Shown here: positions 41,651-44,674 of the stretch, one piece after another
How positions within the stretch are numbered: the first letter of the stretch is position 1
Layout: the number at the start of each line of letters is the position of its first letter
From: Micromonospora craterilacus
GTDB taxonomy: Bacteria; Actinomycetota; Actinomycetes; Mycobacteriales; Micromonosporaceae
DNA length: 44,674 nucleotides
Direction of reading: 5' to 3'
Assembly (NCBI RefSeq): GCF_003236315.1
Contig: NZ_POTY01000019.1
Location: forward strand, 1 to 44,674
Position numbers and translations under genes: made by a program
Notes under the pieces: model-generated
The model's database searches: none
Told to the model about the DNA's origin: nothing
Seen by the model: the letters and a program-made list of their open reading frames with translations, nothing else

Positions 41651-41663
41651 AACGTGTGTGCGA
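41648..41663 (+). promoter_or_regulatory. Candidate LexA (SOS) box before dinB
   Basis: TAGAACGTGTGTGCGA differs at two outer positions from the actinobacterial box TCGAAC-N4-GTTCGA. It overlaps the stop codon of the upstream gene and lies 10 nt before the dinB GTG, a plausible site for damage-inducible control. Confidence 0.5.
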
Positions 41664-41673
41664 AGATGACCGC

Positions 41674-42864
41674 GTGTCGGGCGAGGCCACCATCCTGCAT
41701 GCCGACCTGGACGCGTTCTACGCGTCGGTCGAGCAACGCGACGATCCACGGCTGCGCGGCCGTCCGGTGATCGTCGGCGGTGGCGTGGTGCTGGCCGCCA
41801 GTTACCAGGCCAAGGCTCGGGGCGTGCGCAGCGGCATGGGCGGGGCGCAGGCCCGCCGGCTCTGCCCGGACGCGGTCGTCGTCCCGCCCCGGATGGCCGC
41901 CTACAGCGCGGCCAGCCGGGCGGTGTTCGACATCTTCCGGCAGACCACGCCGCTGGTCGAGGGGCTCTCCATCGACGAGGCGTTCCTCGACGTGGGCGGC
42001 CTGCGCCGGCTGGTCGGGCCGCCGGCCGGGATCGCCGCCGGGCTGCGCCGGGCGGTACGCGAGGGCGTCGGCCTGCCGATCACCGTCGGGGTCGCCCGGA
42101 CGAAGTTCCTGGCCAAGGTGGCCAGTGGCGTCGCCAAGCCGGACGGCCTGCTGGTCGTGCCGCCGGCCGGGGAGCTGGCCTTCCTGCACCCGCTGCCCGT
42201 CGAGCGGCTGTGGGGAGTCGGCCCGGTGACCGCCGCGAAGCTGCGCCAGCACCGGATCCGTACGGTCGGTGACATCGCCCGGCTCGGCGAGGCGACCCTG
42301 GTGTCGCTGCTCGGTGGCGGTGCCGGGCGTCACCTGCACGCCCTGGCACACAACCGTGATCCGCGGCCGGTCCAGGTCGGCCGGCGGCGCGGGTCGATGG
42401 GCGCCCAGCACGCGCTGGGCAACTCCGGGCACCGCCCGGCCGAGCTGGACGCGGTCCTCGCCGGCCTGGTCGACCGGGTCACCCGACGGCTGCGGTCGTC
42501 CGCCCGGTCCGGGCGGACGATCACCCTGCGGCTGCGCTTCGCCGACTACACCCGGGCGACCCGCTCGCGCACCCTGGCGAAGGCGACCACCGACACCGGC
42601 ATCGTGCTCGACACCGCACGCGGGCTGCTCCGGGCGACCCTGCCCGAGATCGAACGGCGCGGTGTCACGCTGATCGGCGTGGCGGTCGGCAACCTCGGCG
42701 ACGGGCACGTCCAGCTGGCGCTGCCCTGGCACCCCGACCCGTCGGCGGAGTTGGACGCGGCGGTCGACGCGGTCCGCGAGCGGTTCGGTTCCGCAGCCCT
42801 CACCCGGGCGGTGCTGCTCGGCCACGACACCGGCCCGGAGATGCCCCTGCTACCCGACCTCTGA
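41674..42864 (+). CDS. dinB: DNA polymerase IV (Y-family)
   Basis: 396 aa, GTG start. Y-family marks: ILHADLDAFYASVEQRDDPRLRGRPVIVGG (catalytic Asp), VRSGMGGAQARRLCP, SIDEAFLDVGG (catalytic Asp-Glu), ARTKFLAKVASGVAKPDG and the helix-hairpin-helix LWGVGPVTAAKLRQHRI. The little-finger region follows (TLRLRFADYTRATRSRTL). It synthesises past damaged bases with low fidelity. The C-terminus PEMPLLPDL could be a beta-clamp-binding tail. An SOS-like box sits just upstream. Convergent overlap of 15 bp with the acetyltransferase-like gene. Confidence 0.95.
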   Translation: MSGEATILHADLDAFYASVEQRDDPRLRGRPVIVGGGVVLAASYQAKARGVRSGMGGAQARRLCPDAVVVPPRMAAYSAASRAVFDIFRQTTPLVEGLSIDEAFLDVGGLRRLVGPPAGIAAGLRRAVREGVGLPITVGVARTKFLAKVASGVAKPDGLLVVPPAGELAFLHPLPVERLWGVGPVTAAKLRQHRIRTVGDIARLGEATLVSLLGGGAGRHLHALAHNRDPRPVQVGRRRGSMGAQHALGNSGHRPAELDAVLAGLVDRVTRRLRSSARSGRTITLRLRFADYTRATRSRTLAKATTDTGIVLDTARGLLRATLPEIERRGVTLIGVAVGNLGDGHVQLALPWHPDPSAELDAAVDAVRERFGSAALTRAVLLGHDTGPEMPLLPDL

Positions 42865-43512
42865 GCCCGGTTGGCGTCCCACACCCAGCGCCGGCACGGC
42901 AGACCTCGCACCGCCGAGCCCGACCGGTGGCGCGGGCCGCCAGAGCAGGTCCACCGGAACCCCGTCCGGCCGCGACAGGCGGTGCCGTTCGCGGTAGCCG
43001 AGGCGGCGGAAGAGGCGGCGGTCTGCGCTGCTGTGCACCTCGGCGTACATCGGCAGGCCCAGGGTGTCCATCCACCGGTGGCTGCCGGCGAGGACCGCCG
43101 CGGCCTGGCCGGCCCGGCCGGCGTCCGGTGGCGCGGCGAGGAAGGCCAGGTGGTTGTGGGGCTCGTCGGGGCGGCGCGCGGCGAGGACGTGATCGAGCCG
43201 GCGGAAGCGTACGGCGTGATCGCCGCAGGCGTCCTCGATGCGCTCGTCGTACCGAGGTGGCGGTGGGATCGGGCGGTAGCGGTGGAACCAGACGGTGGCG
43301 GCGGCCCCGTCCTTGAGCAGGAACGCGTCGCCGAACAGCAGCGCGTGTTCGATCCAGATACGGGCCACGGCGGCGACCACCGCGGGTCGGCGCCGCTCGT
43401 CGGGTACGAGCCAACCGCCGAGCGGCGTGGGGACGACGGTCGCGGTCACCAGGTCGATGATCCAGTCGATGTCGCGCCAGCGGGCGCGGTTGACCGGCAG
43501 GGTGATGTGCAT
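42850..43512 (-). CDS. GNAT-like acetyltransferase
   Basis: 220 aa, ATG preceded by AGGAGTTACCC. GNAT fold inferred from an N-terminal RWRDIDWIIDLV, HNHLAFLAAPPDAGRAGQAAAVLAGSHRWMDTLGLPMYAEVHSSADRRLFRRLGYRE (acetyl-CoA loop as APPDAGRAGQAAAV, then beta4-alpha4 style Ser/Asn-like region). The last 25 residues are Ala/Gly-rich and may be unstructured. Substrate unknown. Shares 15 bp with the end of dinB on the other strand. Confidence 0.65.
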   Translation of the reverse strand: MHITLPVNRARWRDIDWIIDLVTATVVPTPLGGWLVPDERRRPAVVAAVARIWIEHALLFGDAFLLKDGAAATVWFHRYRPIPPPPRYDERIEDACGDHAVRFRRLDHVLAARRPDEPHNHLAFLAAPPDAGRAGQAAAVLAGSHRWMDTLGLPMYAEVHSSADRRLFRRLGYRERHRLSRPDGVPVDLLWRPAPPVGLGGARSAVPALGVGRQPGSEVG

Positions 43513-43769
43513 GGGTAACTCCTGGTCAGGTGAAAGTCCGAGGTGGAGGATCCGGCCTGGCCGGCGACCCGCGGACGAACGCGGGCGGCGGGCGGGGCCG
43601 GTGACGCCCGACTGCGCACGGCGGGCGTCAGGCGTCGCGCCGACCGGCCGTCACGGTGGCGGCGGCCGCGACAGGATGGCGTCGGCCCGGCGTGGGGTCG
43701 CGGTCGGCGTACCCGATGAACCCCGAGTGGCCCCGTAGCGGGGCCCGGCGCATGGCGTCGGCCCGATGG
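43513..43769. other. Intergenic between proline-rich gene and GNAT gene
   Basis: Holds a terminator hairpin (annotated) and the presumed promoter of the GNAT-like gene. No other gene supported. Confidence 0.5.
43602..43630 (-). terminator. Terminator after the proline-rich gene
   Basis: TGACGCCCG (43602-43610), 11-nt loop, CGGGCGTCA (43622-43630). Lies about 140 nt past the stop of the minus-strand gene, upstream of the GNAT-like gene. Confidence 0.65.
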
Positions 43770-44674
43770 TCAGGCCGGTCTGCTCCCCGGGCGCGGCGAT
43801 CGGGACGGACGTCGCGGGGTGCGGGCGGGCCGGGTCACCTGGCCTCGAAGCGGGGGCGGCGTCCAACCGACCGGGGAGTTGTCGGCGGTCCCGCCGTGGG
43901 TGGTCACGGTCGAGTCGACGCCGCTGGTACCCGGCGCCGGCGACACCGGAAACGGCGTCGGGGTGTGGTCGGGCTGCCGGTCGACCGGGTCCGGCGCACC
44001 GGTGCCGGTGGCTCCGACCGCCCGTGGCCGAGGCATCGCCGGGTAGGCAGACCCGTGCCGGACGGTGTCGGCGGCAACCGGGGCGCCGGGCGGCGTACAG
44101 CAGGGCGACACGTCGACCGCCGGTGACGCTGGCGACCAGGTGGGCAGCGGCGCCGGTTGGGGCGCCGGATCGGAGTCGAATTCGGGATCGGAGTCGGGAT
44201 CGGGATCGGGTGCCGCCGGTGGGGTGGCCGGCGGCGGCTGGGGCAGGCCGGCGACCGGATCCAGGATGTCGAGCACCGGGTCGAGCGGACCGAGGATCGG
44301 CCCGGCCTCCCGCAGGATCGGATCGAGACCGGCCACGATCGGGTCGAGCAGCGGCGACAGCGGGCCGAGGAGTTGGCTCAGGGCGTCGACGAGCGGGTCC
44401 AACACCGGGCGTACGGCGGCGGCCACCGGGGCGACGACCTGATCACGGGCGGCCTCGGTCACCGGCGCGACCACCCGCGCCACGGCGTCCACCACCTGGC
44501 CGCCCGACCAGGCCGGACCCGGCGGTTCCGACCCGACAGGCGGTGCGGGCGGCTCGGCGGACGCACCGTGACCGGCAACCGGTGGGCGCGCGGGCGCCGG
44601 TGATGTCTCGGCCGGCGGCGGGGCGGGGTCGGTCGGCTGCTTCTTGCCGGACCGTGAGTCCGGCTCGGCCGGAG
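43770..44674 (-). CDS. Proline-rich, probably surface or secreted protein (partial)
   Basis: The frame is open from the right edge to the stop at 43770 (at least 301 codons), so the true start lies outside the window; the GTG at 44495 would discard coherent upstream sequence (PTDPAPPPAETSPAPARPP). Composition: Pro/Ala-rich N-part, a leucine-rich amphipathic section with LDP-type steps (PVLDPLVDALSQLLGPLSPL; LDPILREAGPILGPLDPVLD), then an Asp/Pro run (PDPDPDSDPEFDSDP), a Cys pair (SPCCTPPG) and a basic tail. Many actinobacterial secreted or wall-associated proteins of unknown function look like this. No domain recognised. Confidence 0.6.
   Translation of the reverse strand, partial: PAEPDSRSGKKQPTDPAPPPAETSPAPARPPVAGHGASAEPPAPPVGSEPPGPAWSGGQVVDAVARVVAPVTEAARDQVVAPVAAAVRPVLDPLVDALSQLLGPLSPLLDPIVAGLDPILREAGPILGPLDPVLDILDPVAGLPQPPPATPPAAPDPDPDSDPEFDSDPAPQPAPLPTWSPASPAVDVSPCCTPPGAPVAADTVRHGSAYPAMPRPRAVGATGTGAPDPVDRQPDHTPTPFPVSPAPGTSGVDSTVTTHGGTADNSPVGWTPPPLRGQVTRPARTPRRPSRSPRPGSRPA

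Noticed and set aside
1..44674. tRNA, rRNA or integrated element boundaries
   Set aside because: No TTCGA-loop cloverleaf, rRNA segment, integrase, transposase or attachment-type direct repeats were recognised by eye.

Overview
The window is a high-GC actinobacterial chromosome segment, most likely from a Micromonospora-type organism (Micromonosporaceae). The evidence is extreme third-position GC, frequent GTG starts, GTGA stop/start overlaps, a mycothiol-dependent formaldehyde dehydrogenase, a SapA-like spore-associated protein, and dispersed repeats that begin genes with the peptide MSER/VSER. This assignment is inference from gene content. No rRNA, tRNA, CRISPR array, integrase or transposase was seen.

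Layout. 0.4-1.2 kb: secreted lysozyme-like protein. 1.4-2.6 kb: DUF3626 protein behind a hairpin. 2.7-10.1 kb (minus strand): a long, tightly packed cluster, in transcription order Baeyer-Villiger-type monooxygenase, SDR, 24-codon micro-ORF, alpha/beta hydrolase, GntR/FCD regulator, 16-codon micro-ORF, four identical 27-codon micro-ORFs in an 80-bp tandem array, MFS permease, mscR and an MBL hydrolase. Most junctions are 1-8 nt overlaps. 10.4-16.4 kb (plus strand): four genes chained by GTGA overlaps that encode an ABC-type nucleotide-binding protein lacking nearly all catalytic residues, a lipoprotein-type solute-binding protein, a fused double permease, and a membrane-anchored NB-ARC-like/TPR protein whose P-loop also lacks its lysine.

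16.4-29.4 kb: a LysE exporter flanked by LysR and B3/4 remnants, DOPA dioxygenase, UlaG-like MBL protein, a secreted SGNH-like protein, marR divergent from an LLM-flavin/hemerythrin fusion, convergent archease and rtcB, an arsR/AHSA1 operon with a clear promoter-operator, a Cys-rich pentapeptide protein, a SapA-like protein, RNase HI and lycopene cyclase. 29.4-36.4 kb: a second lysozyme-like paralog between strong hairpins, a repeat-rich 0.8-kb intergenic region, a surface protein, a 50-bp minisatellite, a histone H1-like protein, another MBL protein, YchJ, an MFS permease and a TM-helix channel-like protein with a probable C-terminal frameshift. 36.5-44.7 kb: a Ser/Thr kinase with a membrane protein carrying seven TxSxDx repeats, a 33-codon small ORF, a frameshifted Tat-exported amidase, a variant inositol-monophosphatase-like protein, DNA polymerase IV with an SOS-like box, an acetyltransferase-like protein and a proline-rich protein cut by the right edge.

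The two most unusual systems are the importer operon in which both nucleotide-binding proteins look catalytically dead, and the repeat-derived chain of stop/start-coupled micro-ORFs that links genes of the minus-strand operon. All functional statements come from reading the sequence and family knowledge; no searches were run.
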